From the NCBI GenBank assembly GCA_003586115.2, contig QVOM02000042.1, positions 77,853,636 to 77,917,635 on the forward strand: a stretch of DNA of 64,000 nucleotides. Reading direction: 5' to 3'. Positions 46,378 to 57,493 of this stretch are shown one piece after another. A program made the translations under genes and the position numbers. The notes beneath the pieces were generated by a model, which saw only the letters and a list, made by a program, of their open reading frames with translations, had not been told where the DNA came from and searched no databases. This stretch comes from Salvator merianae (lineage: Eukaryota; Chordata; Lepidosauria; Squamata; Teiidae). How positions within the stretch are numbered: the first letter of the stretch is position 1; each line of letters begins with the position of its first letter.

Positions 46378-47480
46378 CTTTTTTTTTAATTAGAGATTTT
46401 TGAGCTATATTACAAATTACATAAAACATAAAATAAAAATTAGAAGAAAAGAAAATGAAATGACGAAAGATAAATAAAATTTATTGATTAGTCGGAAGAC
46501 CATATCATAACATACACACAGAGAATGAAGAAAGATAACAGTGACTTCTAATCATCCTTTTGACGATTAAGTGTATATCCATTTTCATATCTCTTGCCGC
46601 CGAGTATTTGCTGCTTTCTTCTTTTGATGATTCACAATTTCTAGTAATCAAATCCCAAAGTCAATATATCATTTTCCCCCTCACTCAGAAAATAATGAGA
46701 GGTTCCTAATTTTTAAGAAATGATGATAGTGTTCTTTCTTTAATCAAACATGTCAATTTGTCAATTTCTTCTAAGTCTGCCACTTTCACTAGCCAGGTGG
46801 GTAGTACTGAATTCTTTCCTGCTTGCGCATATAGCAATCTTGCAGCTGTAATCATATATTGGAGTAATGTTCCATAATTTTATCCAATGGTGGATCCATC
46901 AGACCCAGAAGAAAAAGTTCCATTTTCAATTGTGCAATTTTTAGAATCTTTTGCATAAGCATATGCATATGAATCAAAAAATTATTGGCTTTTTCATGTC
47001 TACTACATAGGATAAAAAGTCCTTTCCTACTTTCCACCTTTTCAGCAAGTATTAGAAACATCTTTATACATTTTAGCTAATTCCTCTGGTGTTATATACC
47101 AACGGAATATAATTTTATAGAAGTTTTCTTTAAGATTATAACATAATGTAAATTTCAATCCCTTCAAACTCATATTTTCCCATGAATCCATTTGTATTTT
47201 ATAACCAAATTTTTGCACCTATTTTATCATACAATCTATAACCGGTTCTTCCATTTCAAATTTCAATAAGAACTTATACATTTTATCAATAGCATGTTCA
47301 TTTTCTGTACACATTTGTACTTCAAATTCTGTCTTAGTGTTTTTTCATCATTTCCATTAATTGCAAATATAAGAACCACTGAAGGTTGCATGCTGCTGCT
47401 AACGGTGGTTCTCTTGTTTTAATTTTGAGTTCACCATCATGATTCTCTTAACAAATCTTGATGTGTTAACCATTTATTTT
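46378..47480 (-). mobile_element. L1 LINE ORF2 C-terminal relic, antisense
   Basis: Minus-strand frames give the C-terminal part of a vertebrate L1 ORF2. The frame 46852-47061 includes ILKIAQLKMELFLLGLMDPP. Flanking frames carry RWYITPEELAKMYK-like, WKKCTVLPTWL-like and LIKERTLSSFL text, each broken by frameshifts. The 3' end reads, on the minus strand, into an A/T-rich UTR at 46378-46500. Confidence 0.8.
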
Positions 47481-48444
47481 TTGAAATCCCAGCATTCCGA
47501 TAGGCATGCTACCTTTGAAGACTGTTCTGTTCAGCCCCACAACATTCTGTTCAGCAGCTGATACAACATTCAAGCAACAGGGTCTGGGCCAGTCACTGGA
47601 TGGGTGGTGCCTTGGATGGGGAGTCAGTTGCATGGACTGGAACCATTGTGATGCGTCCACATTGTTGCCAAGCTTAGCCTAGGGAAGATGGTATCCCCAT
47701 CATTACAATGGAGACAGTGCCTCACCTCTTATCCTGGAACACAGTGGACTGGGATAGTTAGACTGTTCCAAAGAGATGAGTGCAGAAATCATCTAAATAC
47801 GTTCCTCACAATCACTTTGACACATGAGTGGGACTCTTAGCCCAAATCTCCAAGTCTGTTACAACAAGCCACTGTACACACAGACCTTGTGAAATTAGCT
47901 TGAGTAGCATGATGTTTGGACCAAGTCAAACCAAAAGTGAGTCTTATAAACGTTTCCAAGAAATCATACTCACATAAAGTTTAACTATGTAGTCTATTTT
48001 TTTGCAATGGTTTCAAGGGCTTTTTAAAAAAATAGCTGTATATCTTAAGACAATATTTCAATCTTTTTAAGGTAAGTTATTGAGGATGAGAAAACCATTT
48101 TTTCATGTTTATGATCTTAGCATTTTAAAATAATAGGAAAGGCAGATGCCAGCTACTATAAGTCCCACAAATGAAACAAAAGCTCAGCAAGAATAAAATC
48201 ATGAAGCAGAAAACCAATTTCATAAGCAATAAATAAACAGATTTAAAAAGACAGGTAGAAATATTTTCAAAAGACATACATTATAATAGTAAAAGGGCAG
48301 GGTGAAACAAAGAATTTTATTTTATTTTATTTCAAATAATGTAAATGGAACAGTGTACAACATAAACAGCAAGATTCGGGGGGGAAGGGACAAAAGGACA
48401 AAAGGTCACATTATTTCTTAATATTCTGTCCTATAACATCACCA
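47481..48444. other. Unrecognised stretch
   Basis: A (TTTTA)n run is at about 48316-48333. No gene was recognised. Confidence 0.35.
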
Positions 48445-49740
48445 TTCATGGATCACTGTCTAGTTGTGGCAGAGGGATTTGCGTAGCTCAGTGAAGCTGT
48501 GAGCTATGCCATGCAGAGCCACCCAAGATGGACAGGTCATAGTGGAGGGTTCTGACAAAAGATGATTCATTGGAGGAGGAAATGGGAAACCTCTCCAGTA
48601 TATTTGCCAAGAAAGCCTCATGGAGCTACAGGAAAAACAATATAACACTGGAAGATGAGCCCTCCAGGTGAGAAGGTGTCCAAAACATTACTGGGGAAGA
48701 GTGGAGGGAAAGTACAAGTTGCTCCAGAAAGCATGAAGCAACTGGGCCAAAGCCATACTTAGCTAGTGGTGAAAGAAAAGCCTGATGCTGTAAAGAACAT
48801 TATTGCATAGGAACCTGGGATATAAGATCTATGGACCAAGTTCAGCTAAAAGTGCTCAAACAGGAGATGGCAAGATTAGACATCAGCATCTTGGGAGTCA
48901 GTAATGGATGGGAATGGGTGAACTGGATTCACGTAACCATGATATCTACTACTGTGGGCAAAAATCCCTTAGAAGGAATGGAGTAGTTCACATAGTCAAT
49001 GAAAGGGTGCGAAGAGCAGTACTAGGTTACAGTCTCAAAAACGACAGAATGATATCTGTTCGAATTCAAGGCAAACCATTCAGCATCATAATAATCCAAG
49101 TCTCTCCCCAACCACTGATGCCAAAGAGGCTGAAGTTGGCCTGTTCTAGAAAGATCCACAACTTTTAGAACTAACACCAAAAAAAAAAGATATCTCATCT
49201 TAGGGGACTAGAATGCTAAACTAGGAAATCAAAAGGTAACTGGAATAACAGGCAAATTAGGCCTTGAAGTACAAAATCTAGCAGAGACTAATGAAATTTT
49301 GTCAAGATAACTTGCTGGTCTGTGGCTGAGATCATGAGCTTCTTATTGCAAAATTCATACCTTTGGTATGGCCTAAATAATATCCCTTATGAATATGCAG
49401 TCTAGGGATTAGATCTGGTAGACAAAGTGCCTGAAGAACTATGGAGAGAAGTTCATAACATTTGCATATCCCAAAGGAAAAGAAGAGCAAGAAAGCAAAA
49501 TGTCTGTCTGATGAGGTTTTACAAATAGCTGAGGAAAGAAGGAAAGTGAAAAGCAAGGGAGAAGGGGAAAGATATATCCAAATGCATGCAGATTTCCAGT
49601 GAATAGCTAGGAGACATAAGAAGGTCTTTTTAAATGAGCAATGCAAAGAAATAGAAGAAAACAACAGAATGGGAAAGACAAGAAATCTCTTCAAGGAAAC
49701 TGGAGATATCAAGGGAATGTTTCATGCAAAAATGGGCATA
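48445..49740 (+). mobile_element. RTE-clade BovB LINE relic, 5' half
   Basis: The 5' UTR-like start includes GAGCTATGCCATGCAGAGCC, GGACAGGTCATAGTGG and GAGGAGGAAATGGGAAACC. The endonuclease frame (48908-49168) reads IYYCGQKSLRRNGVVHIVNE then RAVLGYSLKNDRMISVRIQG and KPFSIIIIQV, which match the BovB apurinic endonuclease. Further phrases occur in broken frames: GDxNAKLGNQKVTGITGKLG, and VPEELWREVHNICISQRKRR with ENNRMGKTRNLFKETGDIKG. A deletion of much of the endonuclease/linker is evident at about 49275-49330. Reverse transcriptase is absent. BovB is typical of squamates and some mammals. Confidence 0.9.
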
Positions 49741-50556
49741 CTCTCATTTAGCCTCAACTTTGCAGAAATAAAGCTTCTCCTGGATTGCATGGTAATAACC
49801 AAACCAGAAGATCCTCGGCATTCCCTCATTCACCTGTAATCCAGGGGAAACAATATTCTAAACCTATTGTGATCCAGGGTAAATTCATCCTTTCTTTCTT
49901 TCACTCCACTTGATTTAACATTCTCTTCTCTCTTCAGCAGTTTTGTTACGATTGCATGCCCCCTAGTGGCTACCTCGAGGCAAGACACTTGGGAGGTAGA
50001 AAATTTTAACCCAAACTTCACAATTAGGCTGGCTCCAACCCAGACGGCAAGAGGCAAGGTAGGCTAAAAACATGACCCGGTGATACCTGCATGTCTGGTC
50101 AAGGGCATACAATATCACCTTGCTGGGGACTTCTGGGAAACAGCCCAGCACCTGCCTCATTTCTTTTGTTGTTTTTCACATGCTAGGCTGGCTCCCAATG
50201 TCCCTAGTGAGGGGATTTTGTATTCACCTCACCAGAAATGCAGGTAAGCGGAGCTATCACAGGAAACACACGGAGCAATGCCTCCCAGAAGGAAGGACCT
50301 GATGGAAAAAAGGGAAATGATGATTAGGTGGGAGGTTTATCTTATAGTTTAAAAAATTGTAACAATCAACAGTACAACCTACACAGTGGAACAAGAGCCC
50401 AAATGTCTTACGTGACTAACTGAAGGATATATCATCCATTCTGGAATGACTCACATACTTGAAACAGCTTTGAGGGGGGAAAGGAACCAATCTGGATCCT
50501 CCAAACCTTCCCCAAAGACTTCTCTTAAGCCACAGCAGACATAACAAAAAAAAGCA
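49741..50556. other. Unrecognised stretch
   Basis: No named gene or repeat. Confidence 0.35.
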
Positions 50557-50564
50557 CCTCAGAG

Positions 50565-50971
50565 CAGTGGCGTAGCTACTTGTTCCGCCACCCGGGGCGG
50601 ACCAAACGGCGGCAGCTGAGGAGGGCGCCCCGCCCCGCCCTGCAGGACGCCCCGCCCTGCAGCTGCCTTCTCCCGCTGCCGCCTGATGATGGCCGCGCGC
50701 GCGCACGCTAGCAGGCAGGTGAGCGAGCGAGGCGAGCAGCGGGCGGCACGGTGAGCGAGCGCGGCGAGCGAGCGGCGGGCGGGGCGAGCGCGGCGAGCGA
50801 GCGGTGGGCGGGGCGAGCGCGGCGAGCGAGCGTACCGGTAAGCCAACTAAAGGCGAACCGGACGCAGGGCGGGCGGGAGGGCCCAAGTCAAAGGCGGCGG
50901 CCGCCGCCGCCCCCAAAAAGGCGCCACCCAGTGCGCACCGCCACCCGCGCCCCCCCCTTGCTACGCCAGTG
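50565..50971. mobile_element. CpG-rich hAT MITE, 8-bp duplication CCTCAGAG
   Basis: The ends are CAGTGGCGTAGCTACTTG and CTTGCTACGCCAGTG. CCTCAGAG is on both sides (50557-50564, 50972-50979). It is in the same orientation as 16438-16764 but longer (407 bp), because a GCGGCGAGCGAGCG-type unit with GGGCGGGGCGAGCG is tandemly amplified at about 50745-50832. A 208-codon frame starting inside (50751-51377) runs out into the hAT relic and is not one gene. Confidence 0.92.
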
Positions 50972-50992
50972 CCTCAGAGAAGGTAGCATGTG

Positions 50993-51140
50993 GCCTTTGT
51001 GTTGTCACCTCCTTTCTCATCCACCTTTTCTAGCCTTGAAAGGTCATGGGGGGGCAGGATGGCCTGTGAATGAACCCACACGCATACTAGCTCTAAGCTC
51101 CCTTCAGGGTGCTCTTTTTTTTCCTGTGTGTGAATGCAGT
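50993..51140. mobile_element. Right-end fragment of the 98/3850 MITE family
   Basis: ATCCACCTTTTCTAGCCTTG then GCCTGTGAATGAACCCACAC and TTTTCCTGTGTGTGAATGC match the body and right end of 3850-4054. Confidence 0.55.
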
Positions 51141-51301
51141 AGAATGCAGTGCCCATGTAGAACGTGGTGCATAAATAAACTTAGTTCTTGCCTGCATATT
51201 ATGGCAAGCTTCCTCTTCCAGACTCAGGGTTTAAAAGGAAGCCGGTACCTTCCAGGATCCGGTTTAGCACTGAGCTATTTAGCGCTCGCTATGAGGCATA
51301 A

Positions 51302-52187
51302 TGTAGAGGAGTGCAGTCTCTCCCCGGAGGACTGGTGCACCATCACAGATGCTGTCAAGGCATCTTCGATTGGCTGATGAGGAAACAGTGGCGAGACAGC
51401 GATGCTGAGTATGGCACTGCTGAGCGCGGTTGCCTTGGGCAAATGTCTTGGTGGGCTTCGGCCACAGCTGACCACTGAGGCTGGCCGGGCCTTGGTGAGT
51501 CAGCTGCAGGCTGGAGTTGAGAAGAGGCTGATTGAGACCTTGAGAAAGAAGCCTGCGGCCATTTTGGCCTGCCCTCTTGACCCAAGGGTTTAGGAGGGAG
51601 CTGTCCCTGCAGACGAGCTCCCTTGGTGGAGAGAGCACCTGGTCCAAGCAGCTAGGAGAGTTCAGTCAGAGATGTTGGGCCAGGCATCAGAGAGCAGAGC
51701 GCCTATTCTCAGTGCATCCCCCGCTTCCACTGGCGGAAGTTCCCCTGTGGCTAATATTAGTGCCGGGCCCAGCAGCACGGTTTCAGAGGCGAGTCGCAAA
51801 GTGTGCCAGGAGGCACTATCCAACACGGAGTTTGAGATTTTCGGCTTCAGTGACATGTCCACAAAATGGCAGAAGCCAGCTACCTTCGATAGTGCTGAGC
51901 AGTCTGTTCTGCAGTATCTAGCAGGGGAAGTGGGAGGCGAGGACACAGTGCCATCCAAGTTTTGGGCAAAGCATCACCAAATCTGGCCGGATTTGGAAGC
52001 TGTTGCCCGGAAGTACCTGTACACTCCACCAACATCTCTGCAGAGCGAGAGCGTGTTCTCCATGGCTGGTGACACGGTGACATCTCATCGCTCTCGCACA
52101 GGCGCTTGGCTTGTGGAGCAGCTCGTCTTCTTAAAGGCCAACCTGCCCCTGCTGGGCTTTCCCAAGCTGCCTTTGGGGGATGAGTGA
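51302..52187 (+). pseudogene. hAT transposase relic (C-terminal half)
   Basis: The conceptual product is the C-terminal part of a hAT transposase. Such enzymes excise and reinsert elements bounded by short inverted repeats, using a DDE catalytic core, and dimerise through a C-terminal domain. LSPEDWCTITDAVK lies at about 51319-51360. An in-frame pair of stops and probable frameshifts occupy 51363-51401. The frame then resumes: KCLGGLRPQLTTEAGRALVS, then EKRLIETLRKKPAAILAC. One in-frame TAG (51591-51593) precedes the final 171-codon stretch (51672-52187). This stretch ends in the hAT dimerisation domain: ARKYLYTPPTSLQSESVFSM, then GDTVTSHRSRTGAWLVEQLV and FLKANLPL. The last stretch is intact, but upstream catalytic regions are missing. 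It is not active as it stands. Confidence 0.85.
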
Positions 52188-53190
52188 CCAGGCCATGGGT
52201 GACTCTATCCCAATCCTGCAGCACCAAAGGCAACCGGAAAAAAACAAAACAGGGACTAGGTGGGCCAATAATTCCCAAAGAAAATAACAAAAAGTACAAA
52301 AAAGGCACAAAAAAGTAAAAAAGAAAGCCACAAAGTAAGGGGAAAACAGAAACTATTGAATAAAGGGGAAATTAGAATCTTAAAAAATGAAAACAAGGAA
52401 AGGGAAAGGAGGCAGGTAAAAAGTCCTATCTGCGTTGTGTGCGCGCTCTCTCTCTTTCTTTCTCTCTCTCTCATACACACATACACACAGACACCAGTGA
52501 CACCAGGCCGCAGATGACATGGGGTACACTCAGTGCCCTGGCCCAGCACCCGTCAGGGTCAGCGCCCAAGGGCCAGTACCAGTCTGAGGCCTTGGCCAAA
52601 GTGGACAAATCTACGGGTGAGGCTGCTAGAGCAGCAGCTTCTCCATTCTCCATTTCCCAATCCATCACACAGCCGGCTCGGTGCCACCCTTGTCCCAGAG
52701 ATCTTTCTTCACTGGTCTAGTGCTAAAGTAAGCCACAAGAGCCATTGCCAGAGTAAACAACAACTCTGCCTGTCTGTTGATACTTTTACTGGGGAGAACC
52801 CTGCATCTGCATCTATACCAACGGTAGTACATCTTCCCTGGACCTACTCCTCTTCGTCAGAGTCAGCTGTCCACTACACAGGAGACACAGAGTCAGTCAG
52901 ACAGTAGAAGAATAGGATAGCAAAGGAAGCAGCAGCTCAGCTAATAAGGTAAAGGAAAACAGGAATGTTTGGAAAAGGCTTTCCGTTACATGTGTGTTCA
53001 TTGGTGTGATTTCTTCATGGTAGCTGTGGGGGTGCTGCGCATAAGAGGTGGATGGGGCACTTATTTCAGTCAGGATTTTCTTTCCAGGCTCACAATTGGC
53101 TATGGTCAAGCAGCAGAAGGATCCTTAGCTTCCTTCATGGCTTTTGGGGGATATCTCCACCCCAAATGCAAAGAATTGGCACAGTGGTCC
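52188..53190. other. 3' non-coding part of the hAT relic
   Basis: The segment lies between the transposase stop and the tandem array. It contains an A-rich stretch (52230-52410) and a CTCTCTCTC/ACACACA microsatellite (about 52446-52495). No gene was recognised. Confidence 0.5.
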
Positions 53191-53830
53191 CCCTCAGACT
53201 TCCGCGTGATTCTATTGGCTGCCTGGTGACTTTGAGTTATGGCCTCCAAACTTGGCACAGTGGTACCCAGGCTGCCCCCGGAGCTCCACGTTGAATTTGG
53301 ACACTGCAGCTCAAACGGGATGCCAGCTGCACCCCCTCAGACTTCTGCACAATTCTATTGACTGCTGGGTGACTTCGAGCTACGGCCTCCAAACTTGGCA
53401 CAGTGGTCCCCGGGGTGCCCCCAGAACTCCATGTTGAATTTGGATGCTGCAGCTCAAACGGGATGCTAGCTGCACCCCCTCAGACTTCTGCACAATTCTA
53501 TTGGCTGCTGGGTGACTTCAAGTTATGACCTCCAAACTTGGCACAGTGGTCCCCAGGGTGCCCCTGGAGCTCCATGTTGAATTTGAATGCTGCAGCTTGA
53601 ATGGGGCACCAGCTGCGCACCCTCAGACTTCCACACGATTCTATTGGCTGCCAGGTGACTTCGAGCTATGGCCTCCAAACTTGGTACAATGGTTCCTGGG
53701 GCGCCCCCAGAGCTCCACATCAAGTTTGGATGCTGCAGCTTGAACAGGGTGCCAGGTGCGCCCCCTCAGACTTCTGTGCGATTCTATTGGCTGAACTGTG
53801 GTCCCACTGTGGCCCTCCCCCAGCTCTCCT
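53191..53830. repeat. 143-bp tandem repeat array
   Basis: The landmark CCCTCAGACTTC recurs at 53191, 53334, 53477, 53620 and 53763, exactly 143 bases apart each time. Each unit also holds TTCTATTGGCTG, GACTTCGAGCTATGGCCTCC and AACTTGGCACAGTGGT. 143 is not a multiple of three and frames are short, so the array is not protein coding. It lies inside the hAT relic. Confidence 0.95.
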
Positions 53831-53989
53831 GACACCTTCTTTTTGTGAAAAATTTCATTGAAGCTTTGCTTCAAAATCGAAAACAGCATTCTTCACAGAT
53901 GCAATTTTCGATCGAAAACGAAGCGTGCTGGGTTTTGATAAGTTGCGAAATGAAAAGCGGAAAAAACTTTGTGCACATCCCTATTTATG
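53831..53989. mobile_element. hAT right terminus
   Basis: A terminal region with CAATTTTCGATCGAAAACG and AAAAACTTTGTGCACATCCC ends in CATCCCTA, the complement of a (C)AGGGATGTGCAC hAT end. It probably ends the element containing the transposase relic. The left terminus was not found. Confidence 0.65.
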
Positions 53990-54123
53990 ATTAGTTTGTT
54001 GTCCAATGACAGCAAGCTTTCAGCCAACTAGAATCAGTACCAAGACATCTCTTTCCTATAGCGCCATGAAAAGGTGTTTACCCCCTTCCTGATTTCTTCT
54101 ATTTTTGCATATTTGTCACACTT

Positions 54124-54483
54124 AGGGAGCTTCTTGCCTCCCCTGCCAGACACAAGAGGCAATCACAGGTCGACCAGCTCCTTTTGTTATTATTGCTCTT
54201 GCAGCTACCCAGAAGCCAGCCAATAATCTGCCCACTTCCCTTTGGGTTTTTTTGTATGCTTGGCTGGCTTCTGGTTAGCTGCAAGAACAATAATAACAAA
54301 AGGAGCTGGCAGATAAGTCAGCAGCACCACTATTATGGGAAACCCAGCATCATTGATAGATTTCCCATAATAGTGATATTATTGGATATTGCCTTAATAT
54401 CCTGAGACTATTTGGGGAATGCCATAATTACATGTAGCATTCCCAGTATAGTCCCAGAAGATTTGTGGGTATCTGGAGGCACC
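54124..54483. mobile_element. Fold-back MITE inside Tc1 relic
   Basis: The snap-back has arms of about 50 bp: CAGCTCCTTTTGTTATTATT (54174 on) with GCTACCCAGAAGCCAGCC, then the complement ending AATAATAACAAAAGGAGCTG (about 54308). The second hairpin is GGGAATGCCATAATTACATG then TAGCATTCCC. It is homologous to 639-1043. TTA flanks the probable insertion point on both sides. Confidence 0.75.
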
Positions 54484-55152
54484 TTTAATTGTTTTAGACC
54501 TTCAAACAAAATTTAATATGAAACAAGGGCAACCTGAGTAAACCCAAAATACAGCTTTCAAATGATCATTTCATTTATTGAAGGAAAAAAGTTATCCAAC
54601 ACCTATTTCACCCATGTGAAAAAGTAATTGCCCTGCTAAATCTAACACTTCAGTAGCAACAACTGTAAGCAAATGCTCCTGATAACTGGAGATTAGTCTC
54701 TCCAAAACCTTAATTTTGTTTCTTTTGAGTCATTTAGAGGTGGACTTGCTCTTCTGCTTTAGATCATTGTCTTGCTGCATAACCCAACTGCCCTTGAGTA
54801 GTGACTGGACATTCTTCTTCATGATTTTCTTATAGAGAGTAAAACTCATGGTTCCTTCAATTATGACAAGTAACCCAGGCCCAAAAGCACCAACACATCC
54901 TCACACCACCATCACAATGTTTGACTGTTGGTATGATGCTCTTATTGTGGAATACTGTGCTAGCTTTATGCCAGATGCAACAGGATGCAAATCTTCCAAA
55001 ATGTTCCACCTTTGACTCATCAGTTCTCAGAACATTATTGCCAAAGCTTTTTTGTTCCTCTTGGTTAGCAGTGGTTTTCACCTTGCAGTTCTCCCATGTG
55101 TACCAGTTTTGCCCAATGTTTTTCTAATGGTGGAAACTTGAACACTGACGAT

Positions 55153-55734
55153 GGGCGTTTTTGCGCTTATCATAGTGGAACGGTTTAATTAGCAGGCTTC
55201 AGGCCAGTGAAGATGGAGTCCGTTGAGTGCTATACACACTTGCCAGCAATGGAAACAACTCCAAGCTGACCAGCAGATGGAGCAGTGCAAATGGGAATCC
55301 ACTAGGCAGGAAGTGAGGTCATGAATCATAGAGGCACGAATACAAACACAGACCTAGTAATCCGAAACATAGAGCTACTACTTCAAAGTTAGAGCAGCAC
55401 CTTTCAGAGCTCTCTTTGAAACAGCAGCTGGGGTGCAAAGCCAAAAGGGCAAACCAGGTTGCGAAGCAGCAGACAGCGCCTGTGCGGCCATGCCAGCCGC
55501 TCCCCGCCACCATTTCAAGCCAGGAAGCAGTGCGAATGCACCTCCCCCGATCTGTGCTTGATCTCGCAGGTCAAAATCAAGACAGCAAATTACCCTGTCT
55601 AGCCTTCCCCAGCTTCAGGTAAGTATCAGGTACACCTCGGTGAGAATCGCGACTGCTGCATGTATGTGCAAATGCGAATCCTTCATTCTAGTGAGCGAAC
55701 AAGAACGTTCCTCTCGCAAAGTGCAAAAAGGCCC
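55153..55734. mobile_element. CpG-containing MITE inside Tc1 relic
   Basis: The 582-bp element has ends GGGCGTTTTTGCGCTT and AAAGTGCAAAAAGGCCC; subterminal GTGGAACGG and GAACGTTC-type motifs echo the 9672 element. The host Tc1 sequence resumes with TTATCTGAGGTGAGCAAGGC. The flanks (GAT and ATT) give only a two-base match. Confidence 0.75.
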
Positions 55735-56335
55735 ATTATCTGAGGTGAGCAAGGCCTACAGTTCCTTAGAAGTTCATCTGAGTTCTTTTGTGACTTCCTG
55801 GATCAGTCATCGATGCAGTCTTGAAGAAATTTTGGTAGGCTGGCCACTTCTGGGAAAAGTTACCACAGTTCCAAGTTTTGGTAATTTGGAGATCATGGCC
55901 TTCACTGTTATTTGCTGAAGTCCCAGACCCTTGAAATGGCTTTGTAACCCTCTCCAGACTAATGTATTTCAATAACTTTCTTCCTCTTCTGGAATTTTTT
56001 TTATTGTGGCATAGTGGGTGGTTTATTGAGATCTTTTAGACTACTTCACATGCTGCAAATGTTCTATTTAAACAATGATTGAATTCAACAGAGCTGGCAA
56101 TAATCAAGCCTGGGTGTGTCTAGTCCAATTGAACCCAATTATCAGTTTGTCTGAGTAATTAAGGGGGCAACTACTTTTTCACATAGATGATATAAGCGTT
56201 TGATAACTTTTTTCCATCAATAAATGAAATGACAATTTGAAAGCTCTTATTTCATGTTTGCTTAGGTTGTCTTTGTCTCATATTGAATTTCGTTTGAAGA
56301 TCTGAAACAATCTGAAACAAATTTGTAATGCAGGC

Positions 56336-57079
56336 AACATACAGTGAAACAGCCTCTTCTGTACAGCCATTAAGCATCAAACAACAAGAAGAAGTCACAG
56401 AAATGCTGAGCATATTTTAATGTTTAAGGCCTATTTATATGGCAAGGGCTAGAAATAGTTTCATCTTATGGATGCTTAAAATGAAGAAATCCCAAACCTA
56501 GAAGCAAAACATCTTAGCTACAGAGTACTTTGGCAAATAGACACTAATGGCTTTGCCCCACTTTTCAAATATAGCCCATCCTATTTCTGAGAGTTGGGTT
56601 TCTACAAACTCTCGTGAAGTGGGGAATTGTAAATGCAGAGATCTTAATCCTAGGGAAGCAGAGGGTTAGATGAACAGCCTGCTTCCCATAGGAGCACCTC
56701 CTCTGTGTTCTCCTTCCCCATCAATCCTTGCCAAATCACATGACACACAGTTCGTGGGATGAAGTAGATGTTGTGGGAATGAAAGAAGAGTGGAGAACTG
56801 TTTGGAGACACTGGAGGAGGAGGAATCACCCAATCAAGGAATTGTATTGGAAGATTAAAGATGCTAGTCTTGTAATTATGCTGCTATTTTAGCATTAAAT
56901 ATGTATATTGTTTATGTACTTGTTACTTTGATTTGCTTGTAACTGTCAAATTGTTGTTTTATATTTGTATTCTTTTAAATAGGCGGATATAAGCAGTCAG
57001 TAAAATTTCTTAGTTAACTATATCTATATTTTGTATATCCAGATTTTTTCAAGTTATTACCGCTATAGAAAGAGCCTCA
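56336..57079. other. Unrecognised stretch
   Basis: No named gene. A/T-rich sequence near 56880-57050 may be an old LINE tail. Confidence 0.35.
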
Positions 57080-57493
57080 GGGCCTGTTCGCACTTTAGTG
57101 CTAGTGAGCAATCAGACAATCGCTACTCGCTCCTGATCACTACTACCTGTGAACAACAAAATTATTGTTCACAGCTATAACAGGAGCAAGTGAACTGCTC
57201 CTAGTTAGCAGTGATCACACTACTTCTCGGTACGAACACTGCCGGCTGCAGTGTGGCACAGCTGTGGCTGGGCACTTGTGTGCCATGCCATATCCCCAAT
57301 CACCATGGCAGCGGCTGGACATTTCCATGGCCGCTGTCATGGCAGGCAGTCAGCTTTTGCAATGTGAATGCTGGAAGCCAGGTTCCAGGTTGTTCCAGCT
57401 CTCATAGTGTAGATGGCTGCCGCACTGTGGGGACCATTCCATCCTGGAACAGTTGGATTCAACCATTCCAAGGTGGAAAGTGCAAGAAGGCCC
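57080..57493. mobile_element. GGGCCTGTTC-family element, TCA duplication
   Basis: The 414-bp element has ends GGGCCTGTTCGCACTTTAG and GGAAAGTGCAAGAAGGCCC, with TCA on both sides (57077-57079, 57494-57496). A hairpin with arms TGTGAACAA and TTGTTCACA lies around 57147-57175. Confidence 0.9.

Larger units (their letters stand above)
54059..56335 (-). mobile_element. Tc1/mariner relic with two nested insertions
   Basis: The left end has CCATGAAAAGGTGTTTACCC; the right end has GGGGGCAACTACTTTTTCAC, followed by AAACGAAATTC-like sequence on the minus strand. Minus-strand coding remnants (54857-55081) read NNVLRTDESKVEHFG and SIIPTVKHCDGGVRM. They contain the Tc1 catalytic TDE region and the IIPTVKHGG motif. 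The C-terminal-side remnants are at 54490-54860; the N-terminal DNA-binding part is at 55735-56060. Insertions at 54124-54483 and 55153-55734 split it. Stops and frameshifts prevent function. Confidence 0.85.

Noticed and set aside
50751..51377. A 208-codon ORF as a gene
   Set aside because: It starts in the low-stop GC-rich hAT MITE, crosses that element's end and its target duplication, and finishes in the hAT transposase relic. It is a fusion of unrelated repeats.
53191..53830. CRISPR array
   Set aside because: Units are 143 bp with no short repeat/unique-spacer structure, and this is vertebrate DNA.
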